Origin: an uncultured Pseudomonadota bacterium | Lineage (GTDB): Bacteria > Pseudomonadota > Alphaproteobacteria > RF32 > CAG-239 | Length of the DNA stretch: 64,000 nt | Direction of reading: 5' to 3' | Assembly: GCA_949286215.1 (NCBI GenBank) | Contig: CASDYX010000001.1 | Coordinates: 72,530-136,529 of the forward strand | Part shown: positions 57,049 to 64,000 of the stretch, one piece after another | How the letters are laid out: each line of letters opens with the position of its first letter | Position numbering within the stretch: the first letter of the stretch is position 1 | The notes under the pieces: generated by a model | What the model was told of the DNA's origin: nothing | What the model saw: only the letters and a program-made list of their open reading frames with translations | Databases searched by the model: none | Program-made: the position numbers and the translations under genes

Positions 57049-58521
57049 TTAACCGATTTGCTCAGGGAGGTACTCCTCTTTGGTAAGGTTGCCGAATTGG
57101 GCGAAGTCGCCGTTCCAGAATAGTTGAACCGTACCGGTCGGACCGTGACGTTGTTTGCCGATAATGACTTCACCAATGTTTGCTGTGGCTCTGACGCGGT
57201 TTTGCCATTCTTCCATACGGTGTTGTAAGTGTTCGGGGGTTTCGCCGGCTTTTTGTTTCGGCTCTTCGTTTTGAATATAGTAGTTTTCACGATAGACGAA
57301 CATTACAATATCCGCGTCTTGCTCGATTGATCCGGATTCACGCAAGTCAGACATTACGGGGCGCTTGTCATCTCTTTGTTCAACACCACGGTTTAATTGT
57401 GATAAGGCGATGACCGGAACGTTTAGCTCTTTGGCTAAAATTTTCAGACCACGAGAAATTTCGGATAATTCTTGCACACGGTTGCCTTCGTTCTTTTTGC
57501 TGCCGCTACCGACAATTAATTGAATATAGTCAATGACAATCAGGCCCAAACCTTTGTTGCGTTTGAGGCGACGGGCACGGGTGCGAATCGTATTAATATT
57601 AAGACCCGGTGTGTCATCAATGTATAGAGGAATCTTTTCCAACTCTCGGACAGCAGCGGCAATACGTGTGAATTCGGCATTGTCTAACTCGCCGGTACGC
57701 ATTTTGTGACCATTGGTTTGGGTAACCGTGGCAAGAATACGGCTGGCCAATTGGTCGGCGGACATTTCGAGTGAGAAAAAGGCAACACCTTTGGATTTGG
57801 GATCCATATTCTTTTCATGACTCATATATTCCGCAACATTGTAAGCCATATTGGTTGCCAGAGCGGTTTTACCCATCGCCGGACGTCCAGCGATAATAAT
57901 TAAGTCGGAATTATTCAAACCACCGGTCTTGTTATCCAAAGCATCAAGCTGGGTGGGAAGACCTGAAATTTTGCCGTCTTTTTGGTAGGCTTCTTCAATG
58001 TGTCCTAATGAGGAAGTCAGCGCTGTTCCGAAATCAATAAATCCACCTTGGGCGTCACCTTCGTTTGAAAGGTCAAAGAGTTTCTTCTCGGCCATTTCAA
58101 TTTGGGAAGTGGCATCATGGTCGAGGTCTTCTTTCATGGCCTCGTTGACAATCTCATAACCGGTGTTGATGAGCTCTCGTCTTAAGTATTTGTCATAAAT
58201 AAATTGAGCATAGTACTCGGCATTGGTTAAAGGTGAGGCACTGTCAGCGAGTTTAATTAAATATTGGTGGCCGCCGACTTCGGCTAAGGAGCCTTCTTGT
58301 TCAAAGTAGTTCTTAAGCGTGATAACGTCGGCAACGTGTCCTCTTTGGATGAGCTTGGCGATGACTTCAAAAATTTTTGAGTGAATCGCATCGGCAAAAT
58401 GCTGCGGTTTGAGAAATTCAGAGACTCGCTCAAAGGCCTTGTTGTTGGCAAGAATCGCTCCAAGTAAGGCTTGTTCGGCTTCTAGGTTTTGCGGCAATAG
58501 CGCAGCATCTGGTTTTTCCAT
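57049..58521 (-). CDS. dnaB: Replicative DNA helicase DnaB
   Basis: A 490-residue hexameric replication helicase. The N-terminal domain (about 1-140) begins PQNLEAEQALLGAIL; the RecA-type core has the Walker A GRPAMGKTALATNMAYN (about 207-223), Walker B LIVIDYIQL (about 327-335) and the RE-type DLRESGSIEQDADIVMFVYR. The length is normal. It stands at the head of the run into the YcgN genes. Confidence 0.98.
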   Translation of the reverse strand: MEKPDAALLPQNLEAEQALLGAILANNKAFERVSEFLKPQHFADAIHSKIFEVIAKLIQRGHVADVITLKNYFEQEGSLAEVGGHQYLIKLADSASPLTNAEYYAQFIYDKYLRRELINTGYEIVNEAMKEDLDHDATSQIEMAEKKLFDLSNEGDAQGGFIDFGTALTSSLGHIEEAYQKDGKISGLPTQLDALDNKTGGLNNSDLIIIAGRPAMGKTALATNMAYNVAEYMSHEKNMDPKSKGVAFFSLEMSADQLASRILATVTQTNGHKMRTGELDNAEFTRIAAAVRELEKIPLYIDDTPGLNINTIRTRARRLKRNKGLGLIVIDYIQLIVGSGSKKNEGNRVQELSEISRGLKILAKELNVPVIALSQLNRGVEQRDDKRPVMSDLRESGSIEQDADIVMFVYRENYYIQNEEPKQKAGETPEHLQHRMEEWQNRVRATANIGEVIIGKQRHGPTGTVQLFWNGDFAQFGNLTKEEYLPEQIG

Positions 58522-58643
58522 AGTCTTTCTCTTTAGATGTAGTTGATTAGATGAACAAGGTTATAACGTAAATTTTAAGAAAGGCAATCGCTTTTTTGTA
58601 AGATAAATTTAACCCCCTGTGAATTGTGGGGATAATGGGGATA

Positions 58644-58679
58644 AAAAAATCCTCTTTCACGAGGAAAGAGGATTTTTCT
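58644..58679 (-). terminator. Terminator after rpmB
   Basis: AAAATCCTCTTTC (58646-58658) pairs with GAAAGAGGATTTT (58664-58676), a perfect 13-bp stem with A/T flanks. Confidence 0.94.
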
Positions 58680-58699
58680 AAAAGCTTTTCAGCTGATAA

Positions 58700-58987
58700 T
58701 TATTTAGAAGCTTTTGATTTTGCAATGCTTTTTTTGATTTTTTTAGCTTCTTCAGTCAATTTGCTGTTAGAGGTAGATTCGAGGTAAGAATCTAAACCGC
58801 CATTGTGTTCAATGGTGCGCAAAGTTGCAGAAGTAACTTTCAGCTTGAAAATTTTACCTAAAGTTTCGCTCAAAAGAGAAACTACTTGAAGATTCGGCAA
58901 AAAACGACGACGAGTTTTGTTGTGAGCGTGGCTGACATTGTTGCCGCTCATTGCGCCGGTGCCGGTTAAATCACATTTTTTAGCCAT
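58700..58987 (-). CDS. rpmB: 50S ribosomal protein L28
   Basis: A 95-residue bL28. It starts AKKCDLTGTGAMSGNNVSHAHNKTRRRF, shown here only as its family block KCDLTG...NVSHAHNKTRRRF, and ends in a Lys/Ser-rich extension typical of alphaproteobacteria. It is a single gene with its own terminator. Confidence 0.95.
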   Translation of the reverse strand: MAKKCDLTGTGAMSGNNVSHAHNKTRRRFLPNLQVVSLLSETLGKIFKLKVTSATLRTIEHNGGLDSYLESTSNSKLTEEAKKIKKSIAKSKASK

Positions 58988-59136
58988 GTCAAAATATCCT
59001 TAATTAGCTTGATAAATAAATCTTGTTGCTTGTTAATAGCCATAAAACTGTTCGGAAGTCAAGAAAAATTTGCGTAAAAATCGAAATTATTGTAGAAATA
59101 TAATAATTTCTGGTGTAAAAACGTCCAATATCTTAT

Positions 59137-59213
59137 GTACCCGTAGCTCAGTTGGATAGAGTGTTGGCCTCCGACGCCAAAGGTCGTGGGTTCGAATCCC
59201 CCCGGGTACGCCA
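59137..59213 (+). tRNA. tRNA-Arg (CCG)
   Basis: A 77-nt tRNA with encoded CCA. Acceptor GTACCCG pairs with CGGGTAC. The anticodon loop CTCCGAC gives CCG at 59171-59173, reading CGG. The T-loop TTCGAAT is canonical. A terminator follows. Confidence 0.96.
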
Positions 59214-59216
59214 TAA

Positions 59217-59250
59217 AATAAAGAGGTCGCTTGTCGGCCTCTTTTGTTTT
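59217..59250 (+). terminator. Terminator after tRNA-Arg
   Basis: AAAGAGG and CCTCTTT arms with a TCGCTTGTCGG middle, then TTTTGTTTT. Confidence 0.82.
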
Positions 59251-59340
59251 ATGCTTTGGTTGCATATGTAATAAAAATTGTCTTGAAAAAGAAAACTTTA
59301 GGTTTATATGAAATAAAAATTTTTTCTTGATGATTAGGAA

Positions 59341-59559
59341 ATGAAAAAGAAAAAAGTTTTATGTTTGCTGCTTGTTTTGTGTTTCGCTCTACCTGTTTAT
59401 GCGGTTGATAGTACTCCGGTAATTATGAATGTGAAAACCTATATATATCATAGTCCGAGTTGTAAATGGGCTAAAAGGTGCACCAAAAACTGTGTTAAAA
59501 CAACCAAACAAAAAGCTCAAGCTCAAGGGGCAAGAGCGTGTAAAGTCTGTGGTGGGTAA
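59341..59559 (+). CDS. Small exported Cys-rich protein with Ada-like metal-binding motif
   Basis: A 72-residue protein. A Sec signal (lysine-rich start, cleavage near VYA-VD at residue 22) leaves a mature part of about 50 residues. It contains YHSPSCKWAKRCTKNC and GARACKVCGG, four or five Cys in a pattern like the small Ada-type zinc-binding fold, which is often seen attached to nucleases. No catalytic domain is attached here. A free-standing zinc or adhesion domain is inferred. It has no operon partner. Confidence 0.72.
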   Translation: MKKKKVLCLLLVLCFALPVYAVDSTPVIMNVKTYIYHSPSCKWAKRCTKNCVKTTKQKAQAQGARACKVCGG

Positions 59560-59641
59560 TTCTTATTGTTCTTTGTGGAATAGAATATAAAGTTTTATGA
59601 TTCTTTAAGGCTTTTCCATTTATATTTGGCTTGAGGAGTAA

Positions 59642-60214
59642 ATGATGATTGTTTGTGAAAATATCAAGCCAGATGAATATAATCACGTTGTTGATTTGGC
59701 TGTTGAAGTATTTATGGAAGATAAGTTTTTTATCAAATATTGGCCAGATGAACAAAAAAGACATGAAAATTTGGTCGAGATTTATCGTGACGGTTTAGAA
59801 ATTTGTGATAAAAATTTCGGTGGAACGATGGTGGCAAAACTTGATGGAAAAGTTGTCGGCTTCTTGATGTATTTTGATTATGTGAAATTTCGTAAAGCAA
59901 ATTTGGCAGATTTTAAGAAAATTTTCGGGGTTGAAATTCAGCATAATCATGTTGCCCCGATGTCGTTTGCAAAAATTCATCGTTTGGTGCTTAAATCTAA
60001 GCAAAACCCTGTTTATGTGTTGGCTATCGGTGTGGGTAAAAATTATCAACATCAAGGAATCGGAAAGGCTTTGTTTGCCGATTTTTTGAAACGCTTTGAG
60101 GACAGGGTTATTATGAGTGATATTTCCGGACCGTTCTTCTTGCGCTTGTGCCAGAAATATGGTTTTGATTTAGCGCCGATTTCAGATGTTTGTTATGTGG
60201 CAATCAGTAAATAA
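59642..60214 (+). CDS. GNAT family N-acetyltransferase
   Basis: A 190-residue acetyltransferase. The acetyl-CoA loop is IGVGKNYQHQGIGKALF (about 124-140), with the QxxGxG-type core HQGIGKA. The N terminus and the substrate site near residues 50-90 are divergent, so the target (amine, peptide or antibiotic) is unknown. A GAGGAG site precedes the two ATGs (59642, 59645). It lies 15 bp before the MIF-like gene and they may be cotranscribed. Confidence 0.85.
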   Translation: MMIVCENIKPDEYNHVVDLAVEVFMEDKFFIKYWPDEQKRHENLVEIYRDGLEICDKNFGGTMVAKLDGKVVGFLMYFDYVKFRKANLADFKKIFGVEIQHNHVAPMSFAKIHRLVLKSKQNPVYVLAIGVGKNYQHQGIGKALFADFLKRFEDRVIMSDISGPFFLRLCQKYGFDLAPISDVCYVAISK

Positions 60215-60229
60215 TTTAGGGAGGAAAAT

Positions 60230-60571
60230 ATGCCTTTTATTGTTGTAAATACTAATGCAGATGTAAAAGTTTCGGAAGATATGTTGAATGATTTTTCTAA
60301 TCTGGCGGTAGAAGTTTTAGGTAAGCAGAAAAATTATATCAGCGTGATGATTAATACCAAGCAAAAGATGTTGTTTGGTGATAGTTTGCAGAATATCGGA
60401 GCTTTGATTGAATTTAAGTCTATCGGTTTTGGGGATAAATGTCCAATCTTGGCTGAAAAACTCAAAAATTTAGCAGTTAATTATTTTGATGCTCAGGGAC
60501 TGTTTGTCGGTATTGAGTTTGTTGATATGAGTGCGCAAAATGTTAGCCATGACGGAAAGTTAATGGGTTAA
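60230..60571 (+). CDS. Macrophage migration inhibitory factor-like tautomerase
   Basis: A 113-residue protein of the MIF/tautomerase family. It starts MPFIVVNTNADV; after Met removal Pro1 would be the catalytic base. Family marks are NYISVMINTKQKMLFGDS and the C-terminal FVDMSAQNVSHDG, near the MIF NGSTF-type tail. Bacterial homologues tautomerise phenylpyruvate-like substrates; a role in host signalling is a possibility only. GAGG precedes the ATG. It follows a GNAT gene by 15 bp. Confidence 0.85.
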   Translation: MPFIVVNTNADVKVSEDMLNDFSNLAVEVLGKQKNYISVMINTKQKMLFGDSLQNIGALIEFKSIGFGDKCPILAEKLKNLAVNYFDAQGLFVGIEFVDMSAQNVSHDGKLMG

Positions 60572-60654
60572 AAGACAAAATTGACAAAAATAATTGCTTT
60601 TTAACGTTTTTTATTTTATAGTTAAATAAAGACGTTTGTAAGTGAGAGGTTTGT

Positions 60655-62154
60655 ATGAAGTCGGAATATAAAGATAAGTTATTGCAAGAATATAAAAATT
60701 ACGGACTGCAACCCGTAACGATAACACTTAATAATGAAGAGCTTATTATTCCGGCAGAATATGTGGTTGGCAAAGGAAAAGAAGATGCGCAAAAGTCTTT
60801 TTTCAGGGATTATTTTGATTTACAGAAAAAAGAACTGAAGAATTATAAGAGTGCCGGCATTAAACCCCAAACAGTCGAAATGAACGGAGTGTCTTATATT
60901 GTGCCGTTTAAGTGGCGGGACAAAAAATACAAAGATACAAAAGTCGTGGAATTTGTTTTGAAAAAAGCCAAAGCAAAATATAATCATGCAATTGCCTTAA
61001 CCTGTAAGTTGGATAAAGCATATCCTAAAAGAAAATATACGGTTGAAGTTGATGCTGACCATGTTGCAGATATGCAAAAGGCTTATAATCGCTATGTCTT
61101 GAATAAATGTATTGATAAGTCAAAATATGCCGTGTTAAAAGCCGCGGAGATGATTGCATCTTCGGTCAAATCAATGCGTGGTTCGGAATCTGATTTTAGT
61201 GTCAATCGTTTGCAGCGGAATTTGAAACATGCGGCAATAGGAAGCTTGATTATTGGTGGTGCGATTGTGAGCGGATACGGATTTTTGTCGGCTCGCAAAA
61301 ATGCGCAACAAAAGGATAACCAATCAAGTAAAGATAAAGTGGAAGTTGAGATTGAGCAAAATAATCAGACGGCTGAGACTTCGGAAACTACGGTTAAATT
61401 TGAAGAGGCTCAAAAAAGGATTAGCCAAAAATCTCAAGAAGCTAAACAGAATAAAGAAAAACAGATAGAAAAAGCTCAAACAGAAACATTGCAAAAAGTT
61501 AAGACGCCAAATGTTAAACGTTCAGATGCTGCAAAATTGAGGTTGTTTAACAAATTTATGGCGGAAATTTTTGAAAGCGAAGGCGGTTATGGTGATGAAA
61601 AGACGATTGACCAGCCAACAAATATGGGAATTATTCAACCTACCCTTAATGCTTTTATTGAACAATATCCTGATTTGGCAAAAGCAAACCATATTTCAAA
61701 AGATTTGAAAAAATTAAAACGCAGTCAAGCAAAGCTGATTTACCAAAAGCTCTATTTTGAACAATACAAAATAGGTGATTATAAAAATGAGAGTATCGGA
61801 TTATTGATTTTTGATATTTATGTAAACCATGAACCCAGTACTGCCAAAAAGTTTATTGACCAGGCTTTGAAAGCTGCGCGAAAAGTAGGTGTTGAACTTG
61901 CTCTTCCCAAAACGACAAAAGAAAGAGTAAACGTTGTCAATTCTTTAGCGGATTATCCAAAGGCTGAAGCTGCTTTTTATGAGCAAATCATGAAAGAGAG
62001 AAAATTTCATATGTATAAGGTGACCGGCAGAGGAACTTCGAGATTTGCCGAAGGGCTAAGGAATCGGGCGAATAAGTATGATAAACGTTATGTGCCGACT
62101 GTTCGTCAAAATACGATGTTGGCAATGGGTTCGGAAAGAGTAAAACAAAATTAG
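60655..62154 (+). CDS. Membrane-anchored GH108-like muramidase with N-terminal duplicated motif
   Basis: A 499-residue protein. Residues 13-36 and 64-87 are two copies of a motif YKxxGxxPxTxxxNxxxxIxPxx(Y/W). A single membrane helix is at 193-211. A charged linker rich in Glu, Lys and Gln (220-285) follows, then a C-terminal glycosyl hydrolase 108-type domain from about 298, with catalytic Glu candidate E309 in FESEGGYGDE and NMGIIQPT. The D-x-GG-x-T of classic members reads DQPTNMG, so activity is less certain. The C-terminal domain should face the periplasm. Confidence 0.75.
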   Translation: MKSEYKDKLLQEYKNYGLQPVTITLNNEELIIPAEYVVGKGKEDAQKSFFRDYFDLQKKELKNYKSAGIKPQTVEMNGVSYIVPFKWRDKKYKDTKVVEFVLKKAKAKYNHAIALTCKLDKAYPKRKYTVEVDADHVADMQKAYNRYVLNKCIDKSKYAVLKAAEMIASSVKSMRGSESDFSVNRLQRNLKHAAIGSLIIGGAIVSGYGFLSARKNAQQKDNQSSKDKVEVEIEQNNQTAETSETTVKFEEAQKRISQKSQEAKQNKEKQIEKAQTETLQKVKTPNVKRSDAAKLRLFNKFMAEIFESEGGYGDEKTIDQPTNMGIIQPTLNAFIEQYPDLAKANHISKDLKKLKRSQAKLIYQKLYFEQYKIGDYKNESIGLLIFDIYVNHEPSTAKKFIDQALKAARKVGVELALPKTTKERVNVVNSLADYPKAEAAFYEQIMKERKFHMYKVTGRGTSRFAEGLRNRANKYDKRYVPTVRQNTMLAMGSERVKQN

Positions 62155-62238
62155 CATTTCTCTTAACGTGAGATTGACATTAAGCCGTTGTTGTGCTAGA
62201 AATTTTTCGGTTTAAAATTTTATTTAAGGACAACAACA

Positions 62239-63663
62239 ATGACATTGAAATTATACAATACATATTCTCGTAAAGTCGAGGAACTGGTTCCCTCTAATCC
62301 TGATGGGGTTATCAGAATGTATTGTTGTGGTCCTACGGTTTATAATTTTGCGCATATTGGTAATTTACGTACTTATGTGTTTGAAGATGTGTTGCGCAAA
62401 ACGATTAAACGTGCCGGCTTTGCTCTGAAACATGCCATGAATATTACCGATGTCGGACACTTAACAAGTGATGCCGACGAGGGTGATGATAAAATGGTTT
62501 TGGCTGCCGAAAAAGAGCACAAAAGCGTGATGGATATTGCTCGCTACTATGAAGATACTTTCTTTAAGCACACAAAAGCTTTGAATATTGACAGACCGGA
62601 TGTTGTCTGCCGTGCAACAGAGCATGTTCAAGATATGATTAAATTTGTTGAGAAATTGGAAGAAAAAGGTTTTGCTTATTTCTCTAACGGTAATGTGTAT
62701 TTTGATACGGCTAAATTTCCGGCATATGGCGCTTTGTCCGGTCAAAGAAGAGATGACTTGCGCCACGGAGCCCGCGTTGAAGAAGATGAAAATAAGCGCA
62801 ATAGCTCAGACTTTGTATTGTGGTTTACGGTTTCTAAGTTTAAGAACCAAATTTTACAATGGGATACTAAATGGGGACGCGGTTATCCCGGTTGGCATAT
62901 TGAATGCTCAACCATGTCGGTAAAACACCTCGGTGAACATTTGGATATTCACTGCGGCGGGGTTGATCATATTGCCGTTCACCATGAAAATGAAATTGCC
63001 CAAAGTGAGGCTTATCTCGGTCATAAGTGGTGCGAATGCTGGATGCATGGCGAATTTTTGCAGATGAAGAATGATGAAAAAATGTCAAAATCAAAAGGAA
63101 ATTTCATCACTCTTGATACCTTGATTGAGAAGGGATATCAGCCAGAGGCATATCGCTATTTGTGCCTGACATCGCATTATCGTTCTCCTTTGGTATTTTC
63201 TTATGAAAACTTAGATGCTTCAGCCAGTGCTTTGAAAAATTTGTATGCTAAGTATTTGGAATTAAAAGATGCCGAAAAAGTTAGCGCAACAGATGAGCAA
63301 AAAGCATTGTTGGCTAAATATTTGGAACAGTTTGACGGTTTCTTGTTTGATGATTTGAAAACACCGCAAGCCTTGGCTTTGGTTTGGACGGTTTTGAAAG
63401 ACAAGAATTTACCGGCAGAGCTGAAATTAGAATTTCTGAATAGCGCAGATAAAGTTTTATCTTTGGGATTGGAAAAGGCTCAAAAAGAAGAAAAAACTGA
63501 AGTCGTGCTCAGTGATGATGTGAAAGCAAAACTGGAAGAACGCAAGCTTGCTCGTCAAAATAAAGATTGGGCGAAGTCTGATGCCATTCGTGATGAATTG
63601 GCGGCTCAAGGTATTATTGTTAAAGATTTACCGGGTAATGCCTATGAGGTGATAAAACAATAA
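62239..63663 (+). CDS. cysS: Cysteinyl-tRNA synthetase
   Basis: Class I synthetase charging tRNA-Cys, 474 residues. The HIGH motif is FAHIGNLRTYV (about 38-48), the Zn-binding Cys in MYCCGPTVYN and CSTMSVKHLG, plus His in HHENEIAQSEA. KMSKS is at EKMSKSKGNFITL (about 279-291). The C-terminal DALR-type domain is present. AAGGA precedes the ATG. A terminator follows. It is a single gene. Confidence 0.98.
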   Translation: MTLKLYNTYSRKVEELVPSNPDGVIRMYCCGPTVYNFAHIGNLRTYVFEDVLRKTIKRAGFALKHAMNITDVGHLTSDADEGDDKMVLAAEKEHKSVMDIARYYEDTFFKHTKALNIDRPDVVCRATEHVQDMIKFVEKLEEKGFAYFSNGNVYFDTAKFPAYGALSGQRRDDLRHGARVEEDENKRNSSDFVLWFTVSKFKNQILQWDTKWGRGYPGWHIECSTMSVKHLGEHLDIHCGGVDHIAVHHENEIAQSEAYLGHKWCECWMHGEFLQMKNDEKMSKSKGNFITLDTLIEKGYQPEAYRYLCLTSHYRSPLVFSYENLDASASALKNLYAKYLELKDAEKVSATDEQKALLAKYLEQFDGFLFDDLKTPQALALVWTVLKDKNLPAELKLEFLNSADKVLSLGLEKAQKEEKTEVVLSDDVKAKLEERKLARQNKDWAKSDAIRDELAAQGIIVKDLPGNAYEVIKQ

Positions 63664-63665
63664 AA

Positions 63666-63692
63666 AAAAGCGGCTGAAAAGCCGCTTTTTTT
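63666..63692. terminator. Terminator after cysS
   Basis: AAAAGCGGCT, GAAA loop, AGCCGCTTTT (63666-63689), then TTT. T-runs on both strands suit the convergent partial gene as well. Confidence 0.93.
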
Positions 63693-63710
63693 GTGAATTG
63701 ATGTATAGAT

Positions 63711-64000
63711 TTACTGGTTACGAGCAGAGATTTTTTCAGCATATTCTCTTTGCTGTTTTTCTTGGAGTTGACGGTTCTTTTCTTTATAATAAGCCGTCAA
63801 TTCAGCATTTGTTGACCACGTGGTATGGAAAGCAGGGGTAAACCCTTCTCTTTTTAATGCTTTGCTCAAGTATTGTTGCCAAGCATGGTAATTGTCATTT
63901 AAGATAATCGGCGAGGTGGCCTGCAATGAAATTTCCTCATCTCCGAGAACCAAAATCAAACCGGCAACAAATCCGTTTCTCTTATAGAGCTGTTGTAACA
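63711..64000 (-). CDS. Partial gene, unknown function, cut by the window end
   Basis: The C-terminal 96 or so residues of a minus-strand gene whose start lies beyond 64000. The frame is open to the edge (reading ...LYKRNGFVAGLILVLGDEE...). The end is helical and charged (YYKEKNRQLQEKQQREYAEK), consistent with a coiled-coil tail. The family is not recognised. It is convergent with cysS across a shared terminator. Confidence 0.7.
   Translation of the reverse strand, partial: LQQLYKRNGFVAGLILVLGDEEISLQATSPIILNDNYHAWQQYLSKALKREGFTPAFHTTWSTNAELTAYYKEKNRQLQEKQQREYAEKISARNQ

Noticed and set aside
57033-57290. The upstream extension of the 130-residue ORF overlapping dnaB
   Set aside because: This part lies within dnaB in another frame and has no independent support; only the short part after the dnaB stop is kept, at low confidence.
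60655-62154. A prophage lysis module based on the GH108-like domain
   Set aside because: No holin, capsid, integrase or other phage gene lies nearby, and the protein has a membrane anchor and cytoplasmic repeats.

Overview
The window reads as chromosome of an AT-rich Gram-negative alphaproteobacterium, probably a host-associated or gut lineage with a modest genome. The call rests on gene families and gene order: rpmH-rnpA-yidD-yidC-engB; DUF3576 lipoprotein-leuS-lptE-holA; an IalB-family protein just before rlmN; DUF2336, DUF2333 and DUF3108 proteins; a NifU-type scaffold; and a PfkB sugar/adenosine kinase. LptE, several Sec-exported lipoproteins and an outer-membrane barrel show a diderm envelope. 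Base composition was judged by eye, not counted. No insertion sequence, prophage, CRISPR array or rRNA operon was seen.

Layout. 1-2.3 kb: U32 peptidase-like RNA-modification protein and a DUF3108 protein. 2.3-8.9 kb: miaA, then the rod-shape locus mreB / mreC-mreD-mrdA-rodA. 8.9-18.3 kb, minus strand: a repeat-rich unknown protein, gloB with an HD-GYP c-di-GMP phosphodiesterase, DUF2336, and murJ-DUF2333-nifU-glucosaminidase. 18.5-26.6 kb: a small orphan with a near-consensus promoter, typA, a PfkB kinase, ferredoxin, htpG, a prepilin-peptidase-like protein and a voltage-gated ion channel. 26.7-32 kb: groESL, small genes, tRNA-Gly and tRNA-Ser. 32.1-41 kb, minus strand: rsmB, two degenerate enzymes, a TPR protein, then a NapH/NapG-like polyferredoxin, tatA, tatC, an exported Fe-S aldo/keto reductase and an exported flavodoxin. 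41-49.7 kb: leuS-lptE-holA, cca, rlmN. 49.7-51.2 kb: a tandem non-coding repeat array and a structured RNA ahead of a PEGA-like lipoprotein. 51.2-58.6 kb: engB-yidC-yidD-rnpA-rpmH, Bax inhibitor-1, YgjP, two YcgN proteins and dnaB. 58.7-64 kb: rpmB, tRNA-Arg, GNAT and MIF-like genes, a membrane-anchored GH108-like muramidase, cysS and a gene cut by the window end.

Most genes are housekeeping: cell-wall elongation (MreBCD, PBP2, RodA, MurJ), protein export and membrane insertion (YidC, TatAC), folding (HtpG, GroESL), translation and LPS assembly. Three regions stand out. First is a seven-gene run in which a fused NapH-NapG-like electron-transfer protein with an internal twin-arginine motif sits with its own tatA-tatC, a twin-arginine Fe-S aldo/keto reductase and an exported flavodoxin; it suggests an extracytoplasmic reductive system. 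Second is a roughly 200-nt leader with an intrinsic terminator and mutually exclusive helices, one of which covers the ribosome binding site of a lipoprotein gene. Third is a 333-bp tandem repeat carrying four copies of a CGTAC-N7-GTACG inverted repeat.
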